From: Prorocentrum cordatum
Taxonomy: Eukaryota > Sar > Dinophyceae > Prorocentrales > Prorocentraceae
Assembly: GCA_963575745.1 (NCBI GenBank)
Contig: CAUYUJ010000660.1
Location: 46,980-110,979 of the forward strand
Length of the DNA stretch: 64,000 bases
Direction of reading: 5' to 3'
Shown: piece after piece, positions 10,419-19,480 of the stretch
Numbering within the stretch: the first letter of the stretch is position 1
Layout: each line of letters begins with the position of its first letter
The notes under the pieces: model-generated
Database searches by the model: none
Told to the model about the DNA's origin: nothing
Seen by the model: only the letters and a program-made list of their open reading frames with translations
Translations under genes and position numbers: made by a program

Positions 10419-12100
10419 CTAGCGTCCAGTACCGCCTTGTGAAAGCCTGCCGGCGCATGGCCGCACACGCGTCCACGCTACACGGTCGTTCGGCCCCCAC
10501 ATCGGCAGAGAGGGCACGCCAGGTAGGATGAACGACCACCAAAAGCGGCCACGACATTTCCGTCTAGCCGTCCCATCGTCACGAACAGCAAGGTTCCGAA
10601 TTTGTTTGACGGGGCAAGCAGCTGCATTGCGAAACGCTCCATTACGAACGAACAAGCTGCACAGCAGTGCGACGAGCTCCATCACGAACACGGTGACCAC
10701 GAACGCTGCCACCACGAACCACGTCATCGCGACCCGCTGCAACAGAAACCATTTCATTGGGAACCCGCCGGCCATCGCGAACATATTACCCATGGCAAGC
10801 ACCAGGACGAAACAAACAACGCGACCCGATCCGCCACGATTCAGTGGAACAGGACGAACACGCACAGCATCCGATTAAAGATCGGAGAGCCAGACTTCAC
10901 CTCCCACACTATTGCATGTTCAATGCATCAGGTAAATCAAGCGTGTCATCACGCGCTTGATATGGGCCGCGCTGAAGCTGATTGAGGACTCAAGTGAAGC
11001 TGTGCGCCACTCTGGTTGGACCGTGGCGGGGACGGCCACGTCCAATTGATTCAGCCAGGTTGGTCTCCGCTTTATCGTCCGCTGCGCGAGGAGCAAATAC
11101 CTCATTACTTGTGTTGGCGGTCCAGCATCACCAATACAAATATCGCGCTGGCGAAATTACTCACCATGGGCGTCGAGGGGGAAGACAAGGAGGCCCTTTG
11201 GCAGCTCCTCGACGTGTTCGCGTCAGTGCCGCCCGTGACGCTTGGCGCCAGGCTCCCATGCGCCAGTAGCCGCAGACGAAGGATCGAAGCCCAGGGCCTA
11301 TCGCGAACACGCCGAATGCGTTTTCGACCAAGAGCCAGTCAAACATCGCGCGGTGGGCGACCGCGTCGTTGGTCACGATCTGAAGCAGCGACAGCGGAAC
11401 GTCCAACGCTTCAGCAATCGCGTGGTCCAGACAGTACTGTCAATACCCCGCACGCTTGTTAATTGGATGTGTACTGCCTTGCAGGTGCGCCAACCCGAGC
11501 GCGATATGCCCGCCAACGCCTCGAATGGGGGGGGAGCCTACCACATTTACCATCATCCGCGCCGTCATCGGGGGGGGCACCCGGAAGATCACCACATCGG
11601 TCATCATGGGGCTCCCGTGCGCCGTCCTGGAGCCGGAGCGGCTGCAACCAGAAGGCGCCCTCCGCCGGGCCAGAGGAGCGCAAGTGCCCATCTGGCCATC
11701 GCTCGGACGTCCATTCCCTGTGTTTTTGTTTCGTTTTCGTGCGTGGCTTTTTCGCCAAATGATCAAGGATGCTCCTCGATGGTCCTCGCTGAAGGAAAAA
11801 TGCACACGTCCGAGCGATGCCAAGCCATTGTCCATCACAGGAAGATCGTACCCGAGTAGTGAGCAGTGCCGTGAGTTGCTCTCGAAGACGAGCTTGAAGG
11901 AGGGGTGGCGCAGGAAGAGCATCACCAACCTGAGGCACGAACTTGTCTTCGACCTTCCTGATGCTTTCCGCTTGACTGATGCACAGATGGAACAGTCGAC
12001 CGCGAGCGACGAGCTGCTCAACCCGTGCGACCGAGCACAGCGAGGAGACCAGGAGTGGGTCAATTGAAAAGTAGAAACCGCTCCCTTACCACATGCTTGA
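10419..12100 (-). other. Low-repeat island with coding-like fragments
   Basis: Unlike its surroundings, this 1.7 kb has balanced composition and few simple repeats. On the minus strand a hydrophobic stretch at about 10630-10810 (MTWFVVAAFVVTVFVMEL) looks like a membrane segment. Another stretch at about 11250-11440 reads LDHAIAEALDVPLSLLQIV and continues in the same frame, past one TGA, from HIALGLAHLQGSTHPIN. The plus strand also has a plausible fragment, GEDKEALWQLLDVFASV near 11180. It could be an intron-bearing gene or a pseudogene; I cannot decide the strand with confidence or place exons. An N-family element (11693-11822) lies within it. Confidence 0.25.
11693..11822. mobile_element. 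N-family inverted-repeat element, copy N1
   Basis: 130 bp flanked by TGGCCATCGCTCGGACGTCC on the left and its near-complement ACACGTCCGAGCGATGCCA on the right. The interior matches N2 at 16195-16323 (TTTTTCGCCAAATGATC, GATGCTCCTCGATGGTCC). Non-autonomous, MITE-like. Confidence 0.8.
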
Positions 12101-12481
12101 TCGAAACGGTTCGGAGGGAGGGATGAGGACGACGAGGAGGGAGTTCCGTTCAAACTCGATCCCTGAACCCTTTTCGGGATTCGACCTGGCCAAGTGTTCG
12201 AGCTGCGTCCAGCTGAGGCGACGAGAGACTGCAGAAACGCCCCGAAACTTCAGGACGAGTGCGTCGACGTCGAAGAAGCCGCCGCCGCCGAGAGGGCGAG
12301 AATCGAGTCCGACAGCGCCTGGCCCCTCATCAAGGAACCGTGTTGGAGCGCGAGCCCTTGCGGCGCAACCGCTCCAGGAGGTCGTTCTCGCCCGCTTTCA
12401 CCTGAGCCCGGGGCCCGGCAGACGCGCGTCGCACGCTCGCATCTTGACGCCGACAGGCGGGGGCATCTCCGAACACCACAA

Positions 12482-12799
12482 CAAGCAGGGCGTGCTCCCC
12501 ACGGCTCCGTCTTGCGTGACCCAAAAGGGGGTGCAGCTGCAAGGGGGTGGTGCAATAGATTTGGGGCAATTGCATTGCAGATGTACTGCGCCGGAGAATT
12601 GTATTGCATTGTAGTGCGACGAATGCGTTGCAGGCGAAAATCCAGCAATACATCTGCGCCCTGGAATGTATTGCACGCCCCAAATGCGTTGCAACCACAC
12701 AAATCTATTGCACCAAACCCATTGCACCACCCCCTTGTCGCTGGACCCCTTTTTGGGTCAGCCCGGACAACAGGCAGGGCGTGCTGCCCACGGCTCCGC
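12482..12799. mobile_element. T element with long inverted repeats and outer direct repeats
   Basis: The core 12519-12758 begins ACCCAAAAGGGGGTGCAGCT and ends with the near-complement AGGGGGTGGTGCAA...TTTTTGGGT, giving arms of over 40 bp. The interior is TTGCATTGCA-rich. Direct copies of CAGGGCGTGCTSCCCACGGC lie outside both arms (12487-12506 and 12775-12794). The direct repeats are far longer than a usual target duplication, so they may be an extra layer of the element. Confidence 0.75.
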
Positions 12800-13110
12800 T
12801 CCTCCCCCCGGGCAGCAGCTTGTGAACCCTACCGCGGCTGCTCGTTGAGCTGGGCTGGTGGGCGCTCACCTCGTCCGCGCCCGCTCGCAGTGTCTGAGCC
12901 CCCCCGGGCGGGCCCCCGCTGGCCAGATCCGGTGGGCAGGGGGGGCAGGGCTCACGTGCGGCTGCCGAGGAGCGCGCCTCGACCATCACGGTCTTCTTCT
13001 TGGTGTAGGCGCTCATGTCCACCGCCTCGGGCTTCGGCTCCTCGGGGGAGGCGCGCGCGCGCGCTTCCGGCTCTGCCCCGGCCCGGCGCCTCGTCCTGCA
13101 GTGGCGAGGA
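12800..13110. other. No gene recognised
   Basis: GC-rich sequence between the T element and a GAC tract. ORFs crossing it (up to 502 codons) run through GAC and TCC microsatellites and have no domain. Confidence 0.4.
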
Positions 13111-13118
13111 GGGTGCGA

Positions 13119-13136
13119 AGACGACGACGACGGCGG

Positions 13137-13182
<46 letters not shown>

Positions 13183-13212
13183 TACGACGACGACGGCGAC
13201 GACGACGACGGT
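13119..13212. repeat. (GAC)n microsatellite
   Basis: GACGAC repeats with GGC interruptions. Translates as poly-Asp, poly-Thr or poly-Arg depending on frame. Confidence 0.95.
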
Positions 13213-13430
13213 GGCGTGGATGGAATGGAAGGGCGCGGTGTGGAAGGGAGTGGGCGCGAGGCGCGCGCGGAGGGGCGCGCGGGCGGGCGCGCGCAGGGGG
13301 CGGGCGCGCATGGGGCGAGCGGGGGCGTGCAGACGGCGCGGGCGGGCGCACCGCGCGGCGGGTGGTCCGTGTATTCGGCGAGGCCCCCGGAGGGATGCGT
13401 GCTTGAAAGGGCCCCCCCCTGGGCCCATCG

Positions 13431-13500
13431 CCCCTCCTCCTCCTCCTCCTCCTCCTCTTCCTTCTCCTCCTCCTCCTCCTCCTCCTCCTCCTCCTCCTGC
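13431..13500. repeat. (TCC)n polypyrimidine tract
   Basis: About 70 bp of TCC triplets with one CTTCC interruption. Confidence 0.95.
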
Positions 13501-13633
13501 CGTCGCCTCCGAGCTGAGCTTCCCGCGAAGCGATGCAGCGGGCCCCGCCCGGCGCATCGAACCCGACCTGGTGAGCTGCGCTGGCCGAGACCTTACGCTG
13601 CTTGAGGGGCAACGAAAGGGGGGGGAATGGCAC

Positions 13634-13784
13634 AGGGGGGATGCATCGACCTGGAATCGGCGACACATCGCCGATGGATCGGCAATAGGCCTGCGAGCGT
13701 GAATCCGCACCTTCCTGGGCAGGCTGGGGCTATCGGGCCCCTGTCAGCGATCCATGGGCGATTGGGGGTCGATGCATCCCCCCT
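13634..13784. mobile_element. H-family inverted-repeat element, copy H1
   Basis: 151 bp with terminal AGGGGGGATGCATCGACC and its complement GGTCGATGCATCCCCCCT. Inner arms contain GGCGACACATCGCCGATGGA and GCGATCCATGGGCGATTG. Related to H2 and to the G family by the CGCCGAT vocabulary. MITE-like. Confidence 0.85.
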
Positions 13785-13815
13785 TTGCGTATCCCCTGTA
13801 CGGTTTCCCCCTGGA

Positions 13816-14149
13816 GGATGAGGAGGAGGAGGAGGAGGAGGAGGAGGAGGAGGAGGGAGGAGGAGGAGAGGAGGAGGAGGAGGAGGAGGAGGAGGAGGGA
13901 GGAGGAGGAGGAGGAGAGGGAGGGAATGGAGGAGAGGAGGAGGAGGAGGAGGAGGAAGGAGGAGGAGGAGGAGGAGGAGGAGGAGGAGGAGGAGGAGGAG
14001 GAGGAGGAGGAGGAGAGGAGGAGGAGGAGGCGGAGGAGGAGGAGGAGGAGGAGGAGGAGGAGGAGGAGGAGGAGGAGGAGGAGGAGGAGGAGGAGGAAGG
14101 GGAGGAGGAGGAGGAGGAGGAGGAGGAGGAGGAGGAGGAGGAGGAGGAC
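13816..14149. repeat. (GGA)n polypurine tract
   Basis: About 330 bp of GGA with GGGA and GGAA interruptions. One of the longest purine tracts in the window. Confidence 0.95.
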
Positions 14150-14331
14150 ACGTCAATCAATCGTTGCCGCTGATTGATTGTCTGGGCTCCCAACCAGGAG
14201 GGTGCCCGGCGGGGCCGCCCCTGGGCGTCGGAGCGGGGGCCGCAGGGGGGGGGGGGAGGCCCGTCGCCGTGCCATGGCCGTGCCCGCGAGCGGTGCCTGC
14301 CGCGGGAGTGTGCCGTGCCCGGCCTTCGTGG

Positions 14332-14465
14332 ATGGGGGCAGCGGCAGGGAGGGACCTTAGGAGGGGCGGCGGCAGGGAGGGACCTTAGGAGGGCCCGCGT
14401 GCCGCGGGAGAGTGCCGTGCCCTGGCCCTCGTGGATGGGGCGGCGGCAGGGAGGGGCCCTCAGGA
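14332..14465. repeat. Three imperfect copies of a G-rich unit
   Basis: Units built on GGCGGCAGGGAGGGACCTTA occur near 14340, 14370 and 14441, separated by CGTGCCGCGGGAGTGTGCCG-like words that also recur. No gene. Confidence 0.7.
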
Positions 14466-14544
14466 GGCACCTGCTGGGAGGTTTTCGTCGGAAAGCTTAC
14501 AGAAGATTATAAGCCCCATTGGGGGGCTGGTTATGCCGGAGTGG

Positions 14545-14628
14545 GCCTCGGATTAAGCCGGATTACGCGGGATTAAAGCAGATTGAGCGGGATTAAGCCG
14601 GATTGAGCCAGATTAAGCCGGATTTCGG
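14545..14628. repeat. GGATTAAGCC short tandem repeat
   Basis: Degenerate repetition of GGATTAAGCC, CGGATTACGC and GGATTGAGCC every 10-13 bases. Confidence 0.8.
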
Positions 14629-14684
14629 ACCAGGGCAAAAACAGACTTTGACCTCCCAGGAGTTGCATCCGCAGGAATCCGTGC

Positions 14685-14838
14685 AGGGGGAACACATCCA
14701 CGCGGGATCGGCGATACATCGCCGATAGATCGGCGACAGGACCTCGATGGCGAAGCCACACGCTCACTCTGGGGGGGGGCGGGATGTCACGCCCCCCGTG
14801 GGCGATCAAGGAGCGATCGGGGGTCGATGCGTCCCCCT
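14685..14838. mobile_element. H-family inverted-repeat element, copy H2
   Basis: Begins AGGGGGAACACATCCACGCG and ends GGGGTCGATGCGTCCCCCT. The interior shares CGGCGATACATCGCCGATAG with H1. Arms are more diverged than in H1. Confidence 0.7.
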
Positions 14839-15615
14839 CCGAGCAGATCCCCCCCTTACATCCCCCCTGATTTCAGATTGGGACAACGTTGCAGTGCTGT
14901 GCAAGGCCAGGTTTTCAGGGTGCGAAACAAGTGCCGTGCTGTGCCTGGTGTAAAGACTGCGAAGCAGTTGCTGTGCCGTGCCGTGCCTACCATGTGTCAT
15001 ATCATGCAACGTTGGTGTTTAGGCTCTCTGTGCTATTGTAACTCTGGCGCCTCCAGGCGCGAGAGCTGGCCAAATATCGAGGAACATGCGTGGTGCGGAG
15101 GCGGAATCAGCTGCACGCAACTTTCGCAACTCCCCCCTTCCCCGATTTCCTACTATCGTCCACCCAGAGATAAGGAAACGCGTGGGTGAAGCATCGAACG
15201 CCGATCCCGACAAATGCCCACGGAGACTTGGTCAGGATGGCTGGGGGGGGGCCAGAATTGGACAAGGACCGACAGCCCCGGCATCCTTATAGGCCCACCA
15301 CGAACTGTTCTCCTACTTTTAAAACAACAGAATATTCGGATGCCACAGTAATGCTCACACAGCATCAACCCGACGTGTCAAAGCAAGACAATCTCAGCCA
15401 GACATGTTCTACGCACGCGTCGCGCAGAACCACGCGGGGTTCTTGGAACATTATTTGGTGGGCCGAAAGACGAGCCAGGACGCTTCGCCACTGCTTGACA
15501 AACGTCTCCCTGGGCGAAGGTGCCCAGCTTTTTTCGTGCCGCTCAGGGGCCCGTGGGCCTCGTTAGGGGTGCCCTCGAGGCCATGTTGAAGGAGAAGGGG
15601 CTCAGAGGCAAAAAA
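14839..15615. other. No gene recognised
   Basis: About 780 bp of moderate GC, unique by eye. Short ORFs only, none protein-like enough to call. Confidence 0.4.
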
Positions 15616-15765
15616 AATTGACACGAATTCTACGTTTCCTCAAATTTCCCATATGTTCTGGATTCTCGTCTCCCCCTCCATTCTCCATATTTTTGCATAT
15701 ATGTTTCCATAGTTCTCCTGGGGATCGACGAATCTTTGTGCCTGTGTGCTTTTCCCCCTCCTGAA
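15616..15765 (-). repeat. Y-family dispersed repeat, reverse orientation
   Basis: The reverse complement resembles 57183-57325, 60796-60950 and 63408-63545: a run of CACACAGGCACAAAGATTCGT, then GGAGAACTATGGAAACATAT, GGAGGGGGAGACGAGAATCC. Dispersed element of about 150 bp, strongly diverged between copies. Confidence 0.55.
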
Positions 15766-15775
15766 TGTTGAGGGG

Positions 15776-16073
15776 ATCTCGATCCCCGGATCCCAGCCCA
15801 AAGGATGGTGCGTTTCAAGAAGGGGAACCGTATGCGGGCTGTGCCACTGGGACCTTCGGTGGAGCTCCCTATGGGGCCACGAAACGTGTGAGGGGCGTGC
15901 CGAGAGCAGAGGCAAGGAGGGGGAGGGGGAGGAGGGAGGGGGCAGCGGGAGGAGAAGGAGACGCGGGGCACCGTCTCTTCAAAACGAGGACCCAACACCA
16001 CAGGATGGTTGGGAAAAAGGGTGATCTCGATCCCCGGATCCCAGTCCAAAGGATGTTGCGTTTCAAACAGGGG
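15776..16073. repeat. Single R unit between 50-bp direct repeats
   Basis: 15835-16015 is the reverse complement of the start of the 25.0 kb array (shared ACCTTCGGTGGAGCTCCCTA, GGGGCCACGAAACGTGTGAG and ACCGTCTCTTCAAAACGAGG). It lies between direct repeats at about 15776-15826 and 16023-16073 that share GATCTCGATCCCCGGATCCC and AAAGGATG-TGCGTTTCAA. Confidence 0.8.
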
Positions 16074-16194
16074 TGTCCCCAGCTCCCGTCGTGGGATCTG
16101 GCCCCGACCCGGCCCGATCCACGGAGGCCGGCTCCGGAGCGTGCCCGCTCGAAGGTGATGCGTCCCAGGTCCAGGCGACGGTGTGCCCAAGACC

Positions 16195-16323
16195 TGGCTA
16201 TCGCTCGGACGTCCATTTCCTGTGTTTTTTTCCGGTTTCGTGCGTGTTTTTTTCGCCAAATGATCCAGGATGCTCCTCGATGGTCCTCGCCGAAGGAAAA
16301 ATGCACACGTCCGAGCGATGCCA
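16195..16323. mobile_element. N-family inverted-repeat element, copy N2
   Basis: 129 bp beginning TGGCTATCGCTCGGACGTCC and ending ACACGTCCGAGCGATGCCA, about 90 percent identical to N1 by eye. Confidence 0.85.
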
Positions 16324-16600
16324 AGAGACAGTCCATGCTGCATGCCAGGCGTGCCCGCTTACGAACTGTGCGTCCGAAGGACAGACCATGCAAACCACGA
16401 TTGCCAGCGTGGCGTCCTGGATCAGGGCTGCGGCATCGCGGAGATCCCGTGGGGGCCTAGTCGAGATGCTCCCATCGAGGATTGTGAGCAAATTAGAGCA
16501 AGGCGGCCCTGGTTAAAACACAAATGAGCGACAAAAACCAAAGGATCGTACACGAGAAGACATTGCAACCCCACGCCACGGCTTACATGGGCCGCCAGCG

Positions 16601-17202
16601 CGGCACTCTACCTTGGCTACATTTGGGCCTCCTGGGGGGGCCCTGAGTAAAGAGCCCCCCTCCTTGATCGATCTCCTCAAAAAATGGCCCCAAGATGGCC
16701 CCGAGGCTCCCAAGGGTGCCCCAAGACGGCCCCAAGAGGTGCCCAGGAGGCACCACGACACCACCACGATGCCCCCAAGATGCCCCAAACAAGCTCCCAA
16801 TAGTTCCCCAAGAGGCTCCGAGAGGCCCCCGGAAGCACCCAAAATGCCTCAAGAGGCCGCCAGGACTGCCAAGGGACCCCCAAGACTTCCCAAGAGGACC
16901 CCAAGAAGCTCTCGAAAGAAATCCAAAGAAACTCGGAGAGGCATCCAAGAGGCCTCTGGCCTTTCTTTTCGCCCTCCTCCTCCTCCTCCTCCTCCTGCCT
17001 CCTCCTCCTCCTCTTTCTCATCGGCCTGGGCTTTCTTGGGCTGCCTCGGAGGCCTCTTAGGCAATCTGCGGGGCCTCTTGGGCCGTCTCGGCGCCTTCTT
17101 GGGGCCTCTGATGCCGTGCTGGGGCGATATTCGGGGCCTCCAGGACCGTCTTGGAGCGTCGGGAAGCCGCAAACGCAGAAACGCGAAAATCAATCAAATG
17201 CT
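16601..17202. repeat. E-family repeat, left part of a split copy
   Basis: Degenerate CCCCAAGAGGCCC-type repeats (16620-16940), a short TCC tract (16974-17020), then the same words in reverse orientation (TCTTGGGC, GGCCTCTTGG). Ends with the module CTTGGAGCGTCGGGAAGCCG also present at 19838-19857. It is interrupted at 17203 by the retrogene insertion and resumes at about 18924. Confidence 0.7.
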
Positions 17203-17211
17203 CAAGGACAA
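17203..17211. other. Candidate target-site duplication, 3' side of retrogene
   Basis: CAAGGACAA, repeated exactly at 18915-18923. The two copies bracket the 1.7 kb insertion carrying the dehydrogenase. The E-family sequence on either side lines up with the uninterrupted copy at 19.8 kb once the insertion is removed. Confidence 0.65.
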
Positions 17212-17714
17212 TCAATGCTTTTTTGTTTTTCTGCATGTGAAGCGGCCAGAGGACACACTGCGTCGGACGATACATGCAGACAACATCGTAGTGCAGCATG
17301 CCATAGAAGTAACTATACTCTAAAGCTCCAAGCAAAATTGCCGTGCAGAGCTCAGCGCTCAGGGGAGTCCAACCCACAAGAGCCAGCAGGCAGGCACAGG
17401 ATGACAAGCAATTGCGACGTCCTTGTGGCAGAAGACCCTAAACAACAATCCAGTCACGATGTGGGGCACGATCAGGGATGGAGGGTGTTGTCTCATAGGG
17501 TGCCGATGGGGGTGCCAACATGAATGCACAAGGGCGAGACGCCAAGCAAACCTGGAACAGCGCGCGAAGGCTAACCTGTTGCCGGTGAGCCCACGCTCGG
17601 AACCATGGTTCGGGAAAATGGGCAGCAACGCCATGTGCAATCACGACCTAATCATGAATCTCTGAGAGCGAGAGAAAGCCTCTCGGGCAAAAAGTTATGA
17701 GATTGCAATGGTCC
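17212..17714 (-). other. 3' UTR of the retroposed dehydrogenase mRNA with A-rich end
   Basis: About 500 bp downstream of the stop codon on the minus strand, lower in GC than the surroundings. At its far end (17219-17230) the minus strand reads AAAAACAAAAAA, which is where a poly(A) tail would sit directly beside the target duplication. The stretch also holds short ORFs on the minus strand (for example ALEYSYFYGMLHYDVVCMY), most simply non-coding UTR. Inference from layout. Confidence 0.5.
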
Positions 17715-18824
17715 TCAGTCGAAGACAGCACCAGTTGCACGGACGCTTCCACTCCAAATGAGGTCGAGCTGCTCGCTGTACCTGTCACGCTCACATTGCA
17801 TCAAGACCGCGTTGCCAATCATTCCTGCTGGTCCATAGAATGCACCATTCTGTGCGCCCGGCTTCAAAGTGGCTAACGCTAGCCCCAGGCAGCCATCGGC
17901 TGTGGAATGTCCAACGCATGCTGCGATACCGTTGATAAGGTTGTCCATGAAACATCCGCCCTCTGTGCGGGACTGCAGGCCCGAGTTCGTCGCGCCGGGA
18001 TGTGCACACGTTGCGATGACGTCCCCCTGCAAACCCTGCTTTACGATATAGTCTGCCAGCGCGTAGGTGAAACCGAGGTTGAGGCTCTTGCTCTGCTGAT
18101 AGCGGCGCCACTTGGCCATGAAGCTGACGTCGCCTTTGCGAGGGTTGCCTTGCTGTCCCTTGTCGTCGGTGATGGACTCCCACTCTTTCTCGAAGCAATC
18201 GGGCGAGATCGGCACGTCCGGTGAGCTCCGGGCACCGGAGCTGTGCTGCACGACGCGTGCGGCCTCGCCCCTCTTCTTCCCCGTAGCGGCAAGGTCCTTC
18301 AGGAGCAGAGAGGTGAGGAGGAAGTGGGAGAGGTGATTGGCCTGAATCTGCACATCGTAGCCATCGACGGTTCGCTTGTCGGCCTGCGCCATCAAGCCTG
18401 CGTTGCAGACGAGGCCGTCCAGCTCCGACGAGATCGATCTGACGGCTGCGGCTGCACTGCGAACTGAGGCGAAATCGCACAGGTCACATTCGACAAGGTG
18501 CACACACTCTGCCTTCTTGGCGGCCACCTTCACCTCCTCAAACGCCTTTACAGAATGCGCTGACTTACGGTTGAGCATTATGACGGTAGCTCCGCGACTC
18601 GCCAGCATCTCTGCCAAGTACTTGCCCATCCCATTAGACGCCCCGGTAATGGCGTACACTTTGCCCGCGAGGTCTGATGGTAACTCACTTGCCCAGACAT
18701 CATCGGCAAACCTGCTGGGTGGCTCGGGGGCAGAGGGCACTTTGCAGGTTGCCGTAGCAACCAGGCGGGCAAACCCGAAGTATCCCAAATGGTTCAGAGC
18801 TGCGGAAAGGAACCTGCTGCTCAT
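17715..18824 (-). CDS. Short-chain dehydrogenase/reductase, retinol-dehydrogenase-like
   Basis: An intact single-exon gene of 369 codons. It belongs to the classical/extended short-chain dehydrogenase family, which uses NAD(P)H to oxidise or reduce alcohol and carbonyl groups on small or lipid substrates. The cofactor motif TGASNGMG is at residues 60-67, after a short beta-strand KVYAI. NRK at 85-87 follows strand two and suggests NADP(H). DLCD is at 114-117, CNAG at 140-143, NHLSHF at 163-168, the serine region VVQHSSGA at 191-198, the catalytic YQQSK (Tyr242, Lys246), and HPG at 275-277. All key residues are present. The first 45-50 residues precede the fold and include a hydrophobic stretch (FLSAALNHLGYFGFARLVAT) that may be an anchor or targeting segment. 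The start is the first ATG after the relict leader. The closest family resemblance is to retinol dehydrogenase, WWOX-type and protochlorophyllide-reductase-like enzymes; the substrate cannot be inferred. The complete ORF argues that it is functional or a recent copy. Confidence 0.93.
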   Translation of the reverse strand: MSSRFLSAALNHLGYFGFARLVATATCKVPSAPEPPSRFADDVWASELPSDLAGKVYAITGASNGMGKYLAEMLASRGATVIMLNRKSAHSVKAFEEVKVAAKKAECVHLVECDLCDFASVRSAAAAVRSISSELDGLVCNAGLMAQADKRTVDGYDVQIQANHLSHFLLTSLLLKDLAATGKKRGEAARVVQHSSGARSSPDVPISPDCFEKEWESITDDKGQQGNPRKGDVSFMAKWRRYQQSKSLNLGFTYALADYIVKQGLQGDVIATCAHPGATNSGLQSRTEGGCFMDNLINGIAACVGHSTADGCLGLALATLKPGAQNGAFYGPAGMIGNAVLMQCERDRYSEQLDLIWSGSVRATGAVFD

Positions 18825-18898
18825 CTTCTAATTGGAAGAACTGCCCCGCAATGCAACAACGGATGGCCCGTTTATGGGAACACCTGGCCTAGAGTAGC
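18825..18898 (-). other. 5' UTR of the dehydrogenase
   Basis: 74 bases between the relict spliced leader and the ATG, read on the minus strand. No upstream ATG is seen. The length is ordinary for a dinoflagellate mRNA leader region. Confidence 0.6.
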
Positions 18899-18914
18899 CT
18901 TGAGCCAAAGTGGC
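18899..18914 (-). other. Relict DinoSL (trans-spliced leader), truncated
   Basis: On the minus strand this reads GCCACTTTGGCTCAAG, matching the 3' 16 nt of the dinoflagellate spliced leader (GCCATTTTGGCTCAAG) at 15 of 16 positions, in sense orientation and 74 bases before the ATG. If the six further bases up to 18920 are included, 19 of 22 match, but those bases also form the direct repeat. Genome-encoded relict leaders are a known sign of mRNA retroposition in dinoflagellates. Confidence 0.75.
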
Positions 18915-18923
18915 CAAGGACAA
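18915..18923. other. Candidate target-site duplication, 5' side of retrogene
   Basis: CAAGGACAA, identical to 17203-17211, directly abutting the relict leader. It is followed by more A residues and then the E-family words GTGCCTCTTGGGGCC. Confidence 0.65.
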
Positions 18924-19140
18924 AAAAAAAAAGTGTGCCTCTTGGGGCCCTTTTTGGAGTGCTCTTGGACACCCCTTGGGCGGTGTTGGAAGCGTTTCAG
19001 GCCGTCTGGAGGCCATCTGGGACGTGCTAGAGCGAATTGATTGGCGACTCTGGGCCCTCTTAAACGTCGTCTTGGAGGCCTTTTGGGTCCTGTTTCATTT
19101 GTTTCGGGGCTGTTTTGGGCCGTCTGGGGGCGTCCATCGC
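18924..19140. repeat. E-family repeat, right part of the split copy
   Basis: Continues GTGCCTCTTGGGGCC, GAGTGCTCTTGGA, as in 19909-19943. Degenerate CTTGG/GGCC minisatellite. Confidence 0.7.
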
Positions 19141-19205
19141 GGCCCAATCCCCCCATACGCTGTTGGGGGCCGGGTCCCGGCCCCCCCCCCGCCTCGTGCC
19201 CATGG

Positions 19206-19235
19206 ATATCTATATCTATATATATATATATATAT

Positions 19236-19270
<35 letters not shown>
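19206..19270. repeat. (TA)n microsatellite
   Basis: About 65 bp of TA dinucleotides with a central TACACATA interruption. Confidence 0.95.
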
Positions 19271-19272
<2 letters not shown>

Positions 19273-19480
19273 AGACTGCAGTGGCGCTTCGCGCCATGCA
19301 CCTTGGTCCTTGAAGTTTGGTATGCATGCGGAATAGCAGGAAGGTCAGGCCGACAATTTAGAGATAACTCCTTGTTGCCTTTTCCGGCATCGCCGCTATA
19401 ATTATGTTATTCGTTATCCTTCCTCCATGCTTCTTTTTCCTTATTTTCGCCATACCCTGCGCATTCTCCCCATCCTCCTC

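Noticed and set aside
12194-13702. 502-codon plus-strand ORF
   Set aside because: Runs through the T element, a GAC tract and a TCC tract; no conserved domain.
17057-17644. Hydrophobic minus-strand ORFs downstream of the dehydrogenase
   Set aside because: They lie mostly between the dehydrogenase stop codon and the A-rich end, in what is best read as 3' UTR, and one runs into the E repeat.
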